From assembly GCA_000349905.1 (NCBI GenBank), contig KB722737.1:209327-273326 (forward strand): a DNA stretch of 64,000 nucleotides, written 5' to 3'. Position numbers and translations under genes: made by a program. The number at the start of each line of letters is the position of its first letter. The stretch's first letter is position 1. Positions 23,001-36,099 of the stretch are shown here, in pieces. The notes below the pieces were generated by a model that saw only the letters and a program-made list of their open reading frames with translations, ran no database searches and was not told where the DNA came from. The DNA is from Volvariella volvacea V23. Taxonomy: Eukaryota > Basidiomycota > Agaricomycetes > Agaricales > Pluteaceae.

Positions 23001-26000
23001 CAGAGCGAGTACTGGTGGATATTCCAATTATGCAGAGAACCCAATCGACCGACCATTCCTCCCAGTCGAGACAGCCCTAGTTATACATGATGACGTTATA
23101 CATCTTCTTATGTCACTGGACGCCACCTTCAACACCACCACACATACTGAGCTCAGTAACATTCATTCGGACAACATTACGCACCGCAGGTCCTTATTAG
23201 ATTGGGTAGTACATGCGCAAGGTGAACTTAAGAAGAAACTCGAAACAAAGAAAACCAAGTCGTCGTCAACAGCCCGCAAGGAACCCGCACCAAGGAAGGG
23301 GTCCTGGAGGGCCCACTTCCTCAGTCTACTCGAGGACGCGAAGAAACCAGATCCAGATAAGGCCAATGACAAGGCTAAAGAGGAGAAACTTCAAACTGAA
23401 ATCCTTGGCTACTTTGCCGAGGTCAAAAAGCTTTTCGTGTCAAAAAAAGCCAAGAACTGGAACCAGTTATATCCGGATCACCCTGGGAAGGTTGACGAGG
23501 GCGAAGACAAAGATGCAGGTGCGAGCGGAAAAAAGCCGGTCGGGCGCTACAAGCCACTCGGTAGCTGGAATAACCTACCCCCGCATTTCAACTCTCTGTA
23601 CGATGAATTATTTGAGGCATGCTTTACCGGCAAGAACGACCGCATACAGAAGCTATGTTCTACTGAATCCAAGGAGAAGCTCTGCCCCTTATCCCTCAGT
23701 GCATTAGCCGTCGTACCGGACGATGTCTATGAGACTATTCCAAGCATGGGCCTTAATCCAGGTAGGCCAACGCAAGTCGATTTTTCTGACCTATGTTAAC
23801 TGGTTCATGAATAGCATTCACCCCTCTTTATGCTGCTATTGCCGGCCAGAGATGGGAGACAGCTCGTCTTCTTATGTCTCTTATTTCCGCACAGAATAAG
23901 CCCAGAAAATCGAGGTTTAAGGTGGATGACATCGAACTAGAAGGTAGGCAGGAATTTTATATATATATCTTGATATACGGGCTTAAATTTTGCATTTAAA
24001 GAAAATTCTGAGAATGGCAGTGATGAGAGCATGGATGAGGACAGCTCTAACGACGACTCAAACTCGGAAGAAGAGGGCTCAGACGACGGTGAACCAATTG
24101 ATGTAACTGAAGTTGCCAATCGCAATACCTCCACTCAAAACTCCTCGCCCGAAACGTTCCTGAATGATAATCTGATTCCATCACTGTCCAAAGGCGAAGA
24201 CTCGAGAGTATCGCTCCTTGTCAAAGCTATCCATGATGATGACTTCCAGGCGTTTGTGCAAATTGGTGAACTGTATCACCTCCTCCCCAAGAAGGTCGAA
24301 TTTCCAGGGGAAACACTTTCGAAATTGGTGGAATACGACAGGGTGGAGATGTTAGATCAGTTTATACGCTGGACAGGGCTCGGAATAGAGGTCAAAGTGA
24401 AAAGCAAGGATGGCAAAGAAGATCCAACTAAACATTATGACGGGAAACTCTATCTCGGATTGGACGTTCATGGGAAGAAACGAGTGGATCTCGCGAGGAA
24501 AAACGACCCGAATGCGATAGTAGATTCCACCAATTTCCCCCTCGTTTGGCAAGCAGGATATTGGAGCGCGATGAATGTGCTCAAGTATCTCCAGGGTGAC
24601 CGCCCTCTCGTGGCGTATCAATATTATATAACAAGTAATAGTAATGCTCGTTCGAAAGAACTGAAAGGCGTGCCAGATCTAAAAGCGGCACTCCCTGAAT
24701 GGTTGGGATGGGGTATAGGCCAATTTGGAGATTCTCCCCTCACAGCAGCAATAATTGGAGGGAAACTCGAAATCGTCAAGTGGTTGTTCTCCAAGTTCGG
24801 AAAGTTGATGTCATCAGCACTCTCAACACCGTGAGTGTCTTGCACCCCCAGATACGAGCGCATTTTCATCTCTTAGCAGTGTTAAATTTACGGGGTATAC
24901 ACCCCTCATGGTAGCGGTTCAAGCGGGTGCCGACCCCCAACTCATCGACTTCTTGATCTCCAAAGGTGTCAAGGTGACCGACAAAGATAAAGAGCATAGG
25001 TGAGTATTACAGGCAGTGACAGGCACCTTGAGGTATTCAGCCTACTTTGTTTAGGCAAAACATATTTCACATCCTTGCTGATCGTAAGGACGACAAATTA
25101 TTATCCCACTTGCTGAAGACACTGGCTCGCCCTGTTTGTGAGACTCTGGTCACGCAACAGAACCATGTAAAATCAACGGTGTGTACATCTTTCATGGAAG
25201 TTAAATTACTTAACACAGGGTTGTATACAGCCCTTGCACGTTGCTGTCCGTGAAGGTGCTGTTCGGATAGTTGAGGTCCTGCTTGAGTTTACAAAGCTAC
25301 CCCTCCTTGTTCGAGACATCGACGGCTTCACACCTATCCACATTGCGGTCTCACTTGGCTTCTCGGCTATCACTCGATTGCTTGTCGAGGCTGCTCCCGC
25401 GGATGCACTCTATATGGAGAATGGCGTAGGTGCTACACCCTTGGAGATTTCAATGCTTCAAAACCTTCAGCGATACACAGTTATGACTGACGTCTGGGCA
25501 AACCCTATCCCTTCGGTCGAGACTGGGTTAGAGGATCTCATCAACACCGAAAAATCACGATGGGATTTAGACAAGCTGGAGGAAGAGGTTCCAAAGTATT
25601 CCGCTATTCTAGAGGAGCTAACTCAAAATGGGAAACTGCGAAAGCGCACGAAGCTAACCACCGAACTTGGAAAGTTTGCTTCAGTTCTCGATAAATGCCT
25701 CCAGAAGGCAAGAGCAGTTCAATCTGAGGGTTCGCAGTCTTCTGCCAATAATTCAGTCGTCGAGCAAGAGAATCATGCTCAAACCCTGAAGTATCTCAAC
25801 CAGCGGCTAGCCTCTCACGCGGAAGAGCGGCATATTATTCACCTGATCGACGTGCAACAGTCCATCTATAATAAACTCCCCAAGGCACCTCAGCAAAAGG
25901 GAGTTGGACTCGGTAGGGAACAAGATGATTTCGAAGAGGAAGCAGCTACCGACAGGGATCGTTGTATGACGATGCAGTACTTAAACGAAGTACGGTTTAG

Positions 26001-26034
26001 GCGGGATAGGGAGGGTCCCGTAAATGACGATTAG
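20032..26034 (+). CDS. Large ankyrin-repeat protein with nucleotidyltransferase-like N-terminus
   Basis: One gene of at least a dozen exons coding for about 1,700 residues. The start at 20032 gives MPQTPEAEAFLTRAQVLS. Residues about 120-260 contain VVVAGGSVQACLAP, then PSSDIDLFMWGLTPEQ, then VVLRLYSSPAEILAGFDVDA. The GGS, DID and later acidic residue recall the catalytic layout of Pol-beta-type nucleotidyltransferases. Exon joins at 20563/20621, 20717/20771 and about 20876 are in frame with GT-AG introns of 40-60 nt. Ankyrin repeats follow: GRTALHVAILSKATA and GRTALHLAAQTDQLD near 21960-22100, FSPLCYGILYGSVAVV near 22480, FTPLYAAIAGQRWETA near 23820, DSPLTAAIIGGKLEIV near 24730, YTPLMVAVQAGAD near 24900, PLHVAVREGAVRIVEV near 25230 and FTPIHIAVSLGFSAI near 25330. 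Acidic linkers separate the blocks (about 22200-22440 and 24000-24100). The repeats suggest a protein-binding scaffold. Enzymatic activity is only inferred from motif layout. Confidence 0.8.
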
Positions 26035-26409
26035 TTCAGTGTATCAGACACAATATTTAAAATACATAAATCTATCCAGCAAATATATTCTTGCACGTCG
26101 GAGGTCTGAATGTTACTCACTCTGTCTTAGAAAAGAATAAGAAATAACTCTATTGAAACAAGGGATGTATTGGGCAAGACTATAACAAATAAAGACGTAG
26201 GATGCTTCACAAGACACAATACAGTAAATGCAGGATGATAATGAAGGTTTCATCAGTCAAAGCAAATAGATCCAGTGATAATACCGAAGTAGGTTGGGGC
26301 AACGGAGGAAGAGAGGCGTATAACACAAGATCATGCATAGAACGCAACTGAAGACCCATCTAGGTCAACAGATACACCGAAGGGACGGAAAGAGGTTCGG
26401 GCTTGAGCT
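26035..26409. other. Convergent 3' flanks
   Basis: AT-rich spacer between the tail-to-tail ankyrin (+) and Abo1-like (-) genes. It presumably carries both 3' UTRs and polyadenylation signals, with AATAAA-like words such as caaataaagacg near 26190. No gene is seen. Confidence 0.5.
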
Positions 26410-29400
26410 CTAATCCATGTCTTCATCCCCAATATCCTGCGAGATCTCCTCCAAAAATTCTTTGAGAACACTCTTCATCTCTTCGATTAAAGGGTTTCTG
26501 TTCCATTCCTTCCTGTGCCTCCATATCGTTCCGAGTAGCGTCGCTCGTATTTGTTCTAATTGCTCGTTTGTCAACTTATCAGTATCATCCGTTAAGGACA
26601 CAGAAAATTCCGCCAGCAGGCCTTCATCGATGATAAAGTCGGGTAGAGGTGTACGGGGACGCTCCTCGGGAACTGAAATTGGGGGTTCTGGAGTAGCCGT
26701 CATAGGCGCATCTTCGACGGTAGTGGTGGTGACGGTGTTGATATCAACAGGTGGGGAGGTACGTGCCTCGTGAGCTGGATACGGCTCCGGAACGAACATT
26801 GTAGGTGAGGGCTGTTGAGGAGGACGTGGGTAAGGGTTGAGTGAATTAGAGTTGGGGTGTTGTACGTGGATTAAAGGAGGCTCAGGGATCGGCGCAGGCG
26901 AGCCAAACTGGGCAAAATTATTATAGTCTTGTGAAAAGTTCCATGACGCATGAGATTGTGGATTGGGTATCGGAGACACGGAGTGATGCTGGTGTGGGTA
27001 CTGATGAGGCGAGTGAGTGCTGGGGAATGTGTACGTGTTGTGAGTTGGTCCAACCATCGTGTTCATAGGCATTCCGTTAATGGGGGGATAGGGTTGTGGT
27101 TGATTGTGGGGGTTCAGGCGGTAATCGTGGGGGTGCTGATCAAAAGCATTGCTAGGGTTCGGCATCGGATTCAGCAACGAGTCAAATGCTCTTCCTGGTG
27201 TAGGCCGGCTCATACCCTCACTTGGGTACATAGGATACTGGTGAGGCAGAGAAAGGTGTTGTCGCGGTTGTGATTGCGAGTCCCCGTATTGACGGTGAGA
27301 ATCGTATCTGGGTAGAATCATGTCTGGCTCCCTACTCCTACTTCGGCTTCGAGAAATAGGGTGATTATGACCGTTTGTCATGAAGTAGGCACCATTTACA
27401 CTTCCAACAGCAGGGCGTGGGACACTCATATGTGAGGACACGTCCAGAATGCCATCTATTGAACGGACCTCAGTGACAGGTTCAGGCGGGAACCGGACAG
27501 TATGCGGTCGACTCAAGGTATCCAAAGGGTCATGTTCGTCTTCTGGATGAACAACGATCGACATATCAGGGGTAGGACGGTCTTGTCCGCCGTTCAACAG
27601 TTGACCATCGAGTGTCTTCGCTCTCTTCATTTCTCGACCTTTGCCATCGCTATTGTCTTGATCCGAAAGCTGCGATTCAGTGACAAGGCTTCCATCCTCT
27701 CCACGCTGCCTCTTCAACCTTCTTTCCAACTTGACAGGATCCGTAATCGTCAACTCTGGTTCTTGCCCACTGTTTCTCGCACTTCTCCTGGGTTGAGCGT
27801 CATTGTTCTTTCCGTTTTCATTAGCCGCAGCCGCTTTCTTGGCTCGACGCTCGTCCCGACGTCGCCTCTCCCTGACAGCCATCCGTTCGCATTCAAGCTT
27901 TAATTGAGGGTCAAACTCTTGAAGTGTAACTTGTGCAGTGGTCAGCATCTGCTGAGCCTTGTGGAACCGATCTAGATCCTCGTGGGACCTTGCATCAGCA
28001 TTATGGACGATCTTGCCTAAATCATCCAGGAAGTCTTGTGGGGTGAGATATCGACCCTTGTATAACTCAGTATGCATCTTTTCAAGGTCCATGTCGAAGA
28101 GCGGCGGGGAGCTGAGCAGTGGAGAAGTTGGCGGCACAAGCATTGCCTGGGTTTGTTGTTGATGCTGGCCAGAATCCTGAGGATCGTCATCCTGGTTTTG
28201 TGTATCAAGCGCAGGAATACTGTTGGACTCGTTTACAATGCCATTAACCGTCGCTGGCTGTGCTCGAGCGTCTTGCTCCATAATCTCTATGACACTTTGG
28301 ACCTGTTCGACATGCATTACAGTTGTCGTAGTTGTGACAGTGCTGGTCACAGTGGTGGTAGACCCCAAGCCCGGGGCTGGTGGCTCTTGAATCTGATCAC
28401 GATCGAAATTGTATTCCTCCTGTTCAAAGTCAGACCAATTAGCTCGGACCAAACAAAAGAGGCTGAAAACGCTCACCGCTGCACTCTTCGTGAATCTCTT
28501 GAATTTTCGCTTGAGCTCTGTCAAAATTGGTCCTAGACGATACATTAACAGAGTAATAGTCTTGCGATCGTTCTCTTCTTGCATAGCTAATTCTGCAGCT
28601 GTTGGCTGCCTGGGTTCCAGGGGTGGAGCGATAGGTAATTCCTCAAGAATTCTCTTCCGCCGCGTTATCCCGTCAATGAATTCGTTCGGCGGTCGTCGGG
28701 CATCGTTGAGCAGGGGTCTAAAGAACTCCTCTCTTTGCGAGTGAGAAGCAAGCTCCAGCAGGACGCGGTTATCTTTGCTTGCACCAAACCAGGCCCGGAC
28801 ATCTCGGGGAAGAGACGTCCATGGCCCATCCACAACAGCTAACAAAAGTACAGGGTCTGTTGGAGCCAAGGTATCCAGCATCGCTCGGACTGTCGATCTT
28901 GATGTCTCGGAAACTGCAGCACACCAACCAACTAAAGAAGGGATGTACAAGATAGATGGTTGGCGACGTTTAGCCTCAACAAAGAGTTGAACAATGGCAG
29001 CTTCCACCGTCTGGTGATAAAAGTTAGTCAAGACACGCAGTAGTGCACGTCACACAAAGACTAACCCGAGTAGAATCACCCATGAGTGAGCCCAATTCTA
29101 AGCTCTGCACATGATAACCCTCAAGGTAATGCAAGGCGGCTGCGCCAATATAAGCTTGACCCATTCCTACAGGCCCGTGAATAACAACCCTAGGTCGGTA
29201 AACCCGTAAAGTTTGCATGGCTGGAAAGGCAGTGCATGTTCACAACTGATCACACATGTAATCGGGGGGACTCACATTGCGCAAGCATTTCTCGACTCAA
29301 TCCACCGTCAGGGTCATGCTCTCCAGGATCCTCAAATTCCGCCTCCTCTAACGCCGATAGAGGCTTCTCTAGCGGCAAAACGCGAGAGATAACTTCCTTG

Positions 29401-31777
29401 GTCCGCTCGAGAGCAGGACCAAGTAGGGGCACAAATTGTTGCGGCAGTGGTGACGCCGATGATGTCGACGCCCGAGCCGAGGATGGCACTAACTCTGTTT
29501 ACAGGGAGACATGATCAAATTAGCCTTTCGCCCAAAAATCAGCAAAAACGCTTACTCTTGATGGAGATCATGAAATCCCGTAGCGTAACCTCAATCGTTT
29601 CGGGCTTTAGGAGCAACCGGTCATTGGACTTGTATATTTGAGGATAACGCCTCTGTACTGCATTCAATGCTGCCTCTGTACAAAGTGCTCTTAAATCTGC
29701 ACCGCCGTATCCTTTGGTCAGCTTGGCCAACCCATGGAGTCGCTCCTTGCCCTTCCACTTTATGGCACTGTCCTTGTCATCTACGTTTGTTGCTTGCATT
29801 TCCTCGCCTTCCTTCTCTTTACCCTTCGCGCTATTCTCCTCGCTACCGTCCTCCCAGCCAACCCAGTTACGTGTCATTATTCTCAAGATCTTCTCTCTTG
29901 CAGGCAAATCTGGGAGGCCGAAATAAAATTCCCGATCGAATCTACCCGGTCTTCTCAGAGCAGGATCAACAGAGTCGGGGCGGTTGGTAGCACCAATAAC
30001 AACAACCTGACCTCTCCCATCCATACCATCCATCAAAGCCAATAAGGTTGTGACAACAGATGCGTGGATCTGGTCCTGCTTGGAGGATCGGACGGGTGCC
30101 AGACCATCAATCTCATCGAAGAAGATGATGGAGGGTTGAGATGCCTTAGCTTCTTCGAAGAGTAGTCTGAGCTGTCGCTCAGCTTCGCCTACCCACTTGG
30201 AATGGACATCGGCGCCCTTACGCATATAGAAGGCTGAAATGTATTGGAATCAGATTAATGAGTGAATTGATGAGAAACTCACCAATTTGCCTTCCGCCTG
30301 ATCGACAGCTGGCTGCTAATGCCCTCGCCATCAGTGTCTTACCAGTCCCTGGCGGACCGTGAAAGAGCACTCCACGAGGCGGGGTAACGTTAAACCTCTG
30401 AAAGACCTCGGGGTACAACAGCGGAAGGAGGGTCATCTCCTTTAGGGAACGTATATCTAATTTAAAGAGTGAGTTGCGGCTTGTTGGCGCATATATTAAA
30501 ATTGGATGACGTACGGTCATCCAAGCCACCAACTTCATCAAACGTGACGTTCTGGTTGACCCCCAGAGGATCAGTGTCGGCTAGACCTACAGCACGAATG
30601 AGCCGCATTCCTGGAATAGATCGTGACACGAACCAGAATCTCCAATCCGTCCAAGGTTTGAGGGTGTGCCACCAAAGTCACCGGGCAGCATGCCACCTGC
30701 AGCACCACCGGAAACTGTCCCAGCGCCATACCCCAGACCAAAGGGCTTATTTCGTGATGACCGCGCGCCATAGTCCGAGTCCTTGGTATTCAGCAATTGT
30801 CAACTCAAACTGAGGTGATGTAAAAGACAAGATACCCACCGAATCATCGCCCATCCACCGACCAAGTTCAGCCCCAGTAGCACTCCAACCCAAGCCTTTG
30901 GGTTTCGCACGATGACTATGCCCATGTCCACCCCTGCTACTCTTTGTCCCCCCTTGCTTAGATGGAGGTCGTGGCATTTCTTCAAGAGGTGGAGGGATGG
31001 CGTAGTTAATTCTTCTACGCTCCCGGAATGCATATGGTTTTCCATCATCTTCTGGCTCGGGTTCGGGCTCTGGCTCTGGCTCTGGCTCTGGGTCGAGATC
31101 AAGCATCTCCGCATCCGTTTCAATGTGATCACCCTCCAGGGAGCCCTCGCCATCCGCTGATGAGCCTGATGAAGACTGAACGTAGACGTCATCCTCCTCC
31201 TCTTTGGTGTTTGCAGTTGCTCGACGTGTCATACGTCTTGCCTTGGTAGGTGATCTTCGGCTGCCTGGGGGAGTGGATTTCTTACGTCGAGAAAGGCGCC
31301 GAGGCCTCGTAGACGGTCCTTGGTCTTCGTCGCTTTCAATGAAGTCCTTCATACTGGCCGAAGTGGTGGACCGTGTCACTCGACGTGTAAGCGGGCGATG
31401 TGAAGACCTAGAATCGCCCCCCTCCCAATCCCCTTCTCCATCAGCATCGTCATCATCGTCCTGTACGACAGGTCGACGGGTCCGTCGAGTATTCGGCCCC
31501 TTGACTGTATTCCCCTCGTCGGACTCATCAATAGGTATCCCATCATCTTCGCTGGGTGGCTCAGCATAATCCTTCTTCTGCACCTTCCTCCCTCTGCTAG
31601 TTGTCGCATATTCAACTGGCGGGGTTAGCTCTTCCACTTTGCCATTGAGCTCGCCGTCATTGGCGTCCATATCGACCGACTTGTCGCTTTCATGATACTC
31701 TGACCCTGAAGCAGCCACACCTTCAGAAGCAGTTCGGTGACGTGTACTCCGCCTAAGGTTATGAGCAGCCATGGGGT
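26410..31777 (-). CDS. Abo1/Yta7/ATAD2-type AAA ATPase with bromodomain
   Basis: Histone H3-H4 chaperone ATPase that controls nucleosome density and transcription. The start [15 protein letters not shown] is at 31777 (an upstream Met lies at 31790). The acidic N-terminus holds an EPEPEPEP run. AAA1 has Walker A GPPGTGKT, Walker [10 protein letters not shown], sensor [13 protein letters not shown] and arginine fingers in RRPGRFDR (about 30400-29930). AAA2 (about 29190-28700) is degenerate: GPVGMGQA lacks the Walker A Lys, and YIPSLVGW replaces Walker B, as in family members where only AAA1 hydrolyses ATP. The bromodomain-like part includes [20 protein letters not shown] near 28060. A very long Pro/His/Ser-rich segment (about 27500-26700) precedes a conserved C-terminal helix block ([20 protein letters not shown]). 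The protein is about 1,500 residues, longer than S. pombe Abo1, mainly because of this insert. Confidence 0.88.
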
Positions 31778-32480
31778 TGTACGGGCGCAAGTGTTGGTGG
31801 CAGCTTGTTCAAAGACGTCGGAGGGGGGGAAGCGGCCGGCTATCCAGAATGTCGGGATGGATTTTTTGGTGGGTAACTAGAGAGCGCAGTTTACCTTTGT
31901 TTGTCAGACTCTTTGATGGAGTTTGGCTCTGTTGTGACGACCTCAAGGCAACCAATCTTCCGTCATCGAATGTGCTGGTGCCTCCCTGCCCACGACCGCT
32001 GTTGCTCGCCCTCCCATTTCTCGCAAAACTCATCCCTCAGGAATCTCTTGCTGGTGCATTGCCTACCCATAGTTACCATGGTTAGTCTTGAAAAATCCAG
32101 CACTTTTGTGCGGGTAGCTACCCGGGGAAAACGAGCGCGAAAAGGGTAAGATGAAATGTGCAAAAGCAAGATCGTGGAGGTACAAATGCAAGAGGAAATT
32201 TCTCCTCTGGACTTGTCGATTTTCTTCACTGCACTGGTGGAGGACGTGACGCCATGTCACGCCATCACGTTCCGCGAATTTCCGATTGGTTGAACCCTTA
32301 GCCGAGCCTCGTTGGCGCACCAATCCTCTCAGTGTAGCCAGACCGCGCACGCTGAAGTCAAATAGCCTAGTAGGCCTAACTTTCATTAAATCTGACATCG
32401 TACACAGCAAACATCTATCATTCGTCAAGAGTCCCAAAACCGGCTAAATATCATGCAATTTGTACAGATAATTACACCGC
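31778..32480. other. Upstream region of the Abo1-like gene
   Basis: A 700-bp interval between the Abo1-like start and the carboxypeptidase stop, both on the minus strand. It contains small overlapping frames (31809-32033 -, 32063-32437 -) without recognisable character, and a perfect inverted repeat at 32245-32261. It is probably the promoter and 5' UTR of the Abo1-like gene. Confidence 0.5.
32245..32261. promoter_or_regulatory. Perfect inverted repeat CGTGAC-N5-GTCACG
   Basis: CGTGAC at 32245-32250 and GTCACG at 32256-32261 with the spacer GCCAT, about 470 bp upstream of the Abo1-like ATG. A further gccatcacg follows at once. The same GTCACG core recurs as inverted repeats in the Hrp1/PdxT promoter. 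It is a candidate site for a dimeric regulator, possibly bZIP or bHLH. No experimental information is available. Confidence 0.3.
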
Positions 32481-35015
32481 TCATGGTTGCGGCCTCAATC
32501 CCAACAGGTACTGCATGCTCTGGAAAGCGGCCTGTGCCATCACGTTAATATAATGCCACGAGTAGACCATTCCGAAAACTACTGACCTTAGGAGAGAATT
32601 GAGGGACCCTGTACGGAACCGTGTTCATGTCACCTCACGGCGCCAATAATTAGCCAAAAGAGATGTCGCTCACATATGTCCACAGAGCTCAACTTCTAGG
32701 TATGTCAATCCCCTCTCCGTATGGGATGTCCCCAACGAGCCTACGCCGTCAATAATAAAGCTATCATTGGCAATGGGTGTTTGGAAGCCTTGGAGCCCGT
32801 TCCCTATCATATCGTTTAGCATTACGCTCATGGCAGCGCATAGATGGTACATACATGTCATGCTATCGTTTTCATTTCCATGGAAAGGTACACGTGAGCT
32901 CCTTTCAGCCGTTGAATATCGATGATTAGTGCACACTTACTTTTGTATCACTATCCTTGTCCTACATATCACACATCAAGCGTAAGCTCAGGTCCACGGC
33001 CATGAAGCAACTTACCCCTCAGCAATGAGAATGAAATCCGCCAACCCATGGATGATTACACTCCTCTGGCTCTTTTCGATCACAGATGGCAACACCGACA
33101 GCGCAGACGGCAAGCTACGATCGCCCCTAGGGAAAACGTTGACATTCGAACACTCTTCCCAATCCACATCAGCTGGTGCGTGTATAGCCGCCTTGACATC
33201 CGCACGATCGAAGTACAATGGTGCTAATTGAACATCCGGGAATGAACCGCTATTCCAAAGCTCTTAGCAGACCCAGAATTAACAAGATGAATAGGACTTA
33301 CGGGAAACCAAGAACGTCCCACAAGACAGGGAACGTGTCAAAAACTCTGTATATGTTAAAAGCCGGGTTCTTTAACAAGGCTGCCTCGAAAATCATAGCC
33401 CAGATATCACATCCCCGATCCGCAGACGTAGACCTTCCAGGAAGAGGGAAAGGTCCAGGTGGGGGAGGGTACGTGACGAACTTTTCCATATAACCCGTGT
33501 AGTTGCATCTCGCCGCCACTTGGTCGAGTTGAGCCAAGAATGTTTGGCTTCATTGAGGTGATGCGAAATTTTCTTCAATGCGGTGAACAAGGAAAGGATA
33601 AAGCGGCTTACTTGAATGCGAACACGCTTTGATATTTATGAACAAAATCCAACGCCGGAATTTGTTCTTGCACAACATCCCAAGAAAGCGAAGCTAATTC
33701 GGGATTTTAAATGAAGCGCGTTGCGATATTAATTCAGCAAGTTCCGCATTCAAGGTATGACACACTCACGATCAGCAATCCAGATACCCTGTAGATTCAA
33801 ATCCAATGCATTGGGGTTGTTGTAGATAAAGTCCGCGATATCTGTTAACAATGTTCAGCACTGCTTTACTGAATCATAATAGATCGGAGAGTTAGCTGAC
33901 ATGGAACATATGTCCCAGCGTACTAAATCCCATGATGAAGGACACATAAGAAAACCAATGCTGATATTAACTCTCACAATTGACAAGACCTCAAAGACCA
34001 ACTTACGCTTTCACCGGTCAAATATAATTTTTTTCCCTTCAATTCCGAGAAGACTTCCAAGAACTGCTGCATAAATCCTACAAGCTGAGCAGCCAAATCC
34101 GTTTCGTTCTAACGGGGAAAAATAAGTCTAGCCCTTCAATTGTACTCTTCATGAGTACTCACTCTAATGTTTGGTGTACCCTGAGAGAACCCAGTACCAA
34201 CGGGTTGTTCCACCCATAGGACACTTGAGAGGTTCGTCCAGCTCCATTCGTTCTGAATGGGTTTTGCCGTTCCCCAGCTCCACGAGAATGGCTACACGAA
34301 CAGGTGTGAGCAAGATTTTAAGCGGGACTGAGTTCAAGACCCACGCCATTCTCTTGTAGAAGGCCTTCGAGAGACGAGCACCCTGGGCCACCGTTCGTCC
34401 TGTAGAGGAGAAATTAGCCAAAGGACAGACACATCCAGGAAACGCGCACCAGAAGATGATATCATCTAGACTACCTTCTGGTCCAGGCGGGAAAAACCAG
34501 AAGAAAAGCTGTAAAATTTACAATCACCAACTGACAGCACAGACGAGCAGCAAGCCTACCTTGCGAGTTTCATTGGGATCACTACTAATTGGCAACAAAC
34601 CAGACCAACTCGGTCCGACGTCGAAGTCAACTTCCGGAATAGCTGTCCCATTAACAAAGAATTCTTTCCGCCCCAATCAATACCTGCAGTACTCATACGA
34701 AATGGCACAACACTCACGGCTAGCCAAAGGATTTGAAAACGTGATGTTCTTTGGTACTGGGGGTACAAAGCTCCCATTCGTAACATCTCCCGTCACGTCC
34801 CCTGCATCCGACCCACTGTCACTAGTGCTGTCGCTATTCGTCTGCCTCTTTATATTCTTCCACCTCTTAACAGCCTCAGCTTGTTTCGCATGCAACGAAG
34901 CTTTCCTAACTTCTCTGCCTTCTACCCCCAATTCATCGAAGCCAATCACATCAAGCAGTCCAAGTAGAAGGAGGACGAAAGAGAGCGATGTCGTGAGCCT
35001 GAATCCAGGACGCAT
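32481..35015 (-). CDS. Secreted serine carboxypeptidase (peptidase family S10)
   Basis: Serine carboxypeptidase that removes C-terminal residues in the vacuole or secretory pathway. The start at 35015 gives a hydrophobic signal peptide ([20 protein letters not shown]). Family landmarks in order are [15 protein letters not shown], the [11 protein letters not shown] segment, [20 protein letters not shown] (about 34190), [11 protein letters not shown], then YAGTYVP. Together the last two hold the catalytic Ser in GESYAG. Further on come [20 protein letters not shown], the catalytic Asp in [12 protein letters not shown] (about 33030), and the catalytic His in ELCGHM followed by VPQFSPK across an intron (about 32690-32600). 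The C-terminus is [16 protein letters not shown] with TGA at 32481. YAGTYVP sits on a 22-nt exon (33922-33901). About ten exons have phase-consistent joins, so the gene looks intact, with about 530 residues. Confidence 0.85.
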
Positions 35016-36099
35016 TTCGTGTAGTCGACGTAAACCAGCTATGCAAAAACCTCTTTAATAATGCATCCACTTAGCAACTCCGAATAATTCTCAAGAAAGG
35101 CTTGTCAAACCCACCGATTCAAACCCAACCTAGCGGCACCAAACCCGCGAGCGTCCCAATCCTCTTAAGAGAGCGGTACAAGGAACAAACCAAGAAAACC
35201 CAACCACCTCCCTCGGCTCTCCTATTTATGCCCAGGCCCCAAATCCCCAAATAATCTTCCCTCTCTAGCTCCTCATCACCATAACCTAACCGCTAGCGAA
35301 GCATCGCCGAACATCCGGAACTGCCATCCAACTCCAGCAGAAGCGCATCACTGGCACCCGAAATGATAGCTGCATAATAATCCAAGCGCATATAATTCCT
35401 TTCGGAGCAAAATTGCCAGCGCACATGCCAGACTTCTATGTAATGTGCATATGGTCCTACAATTCCGAGATTCGGTAGCCGTTCGTAATGGCAGTGCTAG
35501 CTGGCATCTACATTTGCAAGCAAATGATGAGAAGATCTATTTTTGGAAGTGCCTGCTGTTCGCTAGTAAAACATTCGGAATTCATCATGAGCACCATGAG
35601 CAATTGGCGCCGAACTGGAATGTGCTGGACAATTCGTCAATATATAAAAAGAGGAGTAAAGATAAGCTATCATCACTTACTTTAGCTCTGTATTAATCTA
35701 GACATCTCACCAAATGGTGTTAAGAACAAGCTATATATGCAACAACCATACCACCTTTCGACTGCAAGCTCAAGTCAGCTTTGAATGCCACAAGCACTGA
35801 GAGAATTCTGAATGCACATTCGCCGATTCTGACCCCAAACCAGCAGAGAATGGACCACATCTATTTTGGCGTCAACGTATGGGGAACGAGAAGCCTAGGA
35901 AGCCAAGCTACGCTCACACTCGGATTTACGTGACCGTTGGCGCCGGAATCAGCCCCAACCTCACAAGCCCGGCATGCCCACAAACACCAAAACAAAACTG
36001 CGAACTTGATAAAGGGTATATATCATCCGTGATCACATTCTAATTTTTATTCAATATGCATGTATAGCATTTCTTTACATCTGCGCTGCTATGACCTTT
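35016..36099. other. Intergenic, promoter side of the carboxypeptidase
   Basis: No gene is recognised. A TATA-like ataaatag (minus strand) lies near 35225, about 210 bp upstream of the carboxypeptidase ATG. Its right end holds the first copy of a 130-bp direct repeat (35950-36088). Confidence 0.45.
35950..36088 (+). repeat. Direct repeat, left copy
   Basis: This copy shares about 130 bp with 38588-38730, including acaaacaccaaaac, the cttgata...gggt word, gatcacattctaatttttat and tatagca(t/c)ttctttac. Identity is roughly three quarters by eye. Together the copies bracket the Plavaka-like remnant and copy B of the coiled-coil element. Confidence 0.65.
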
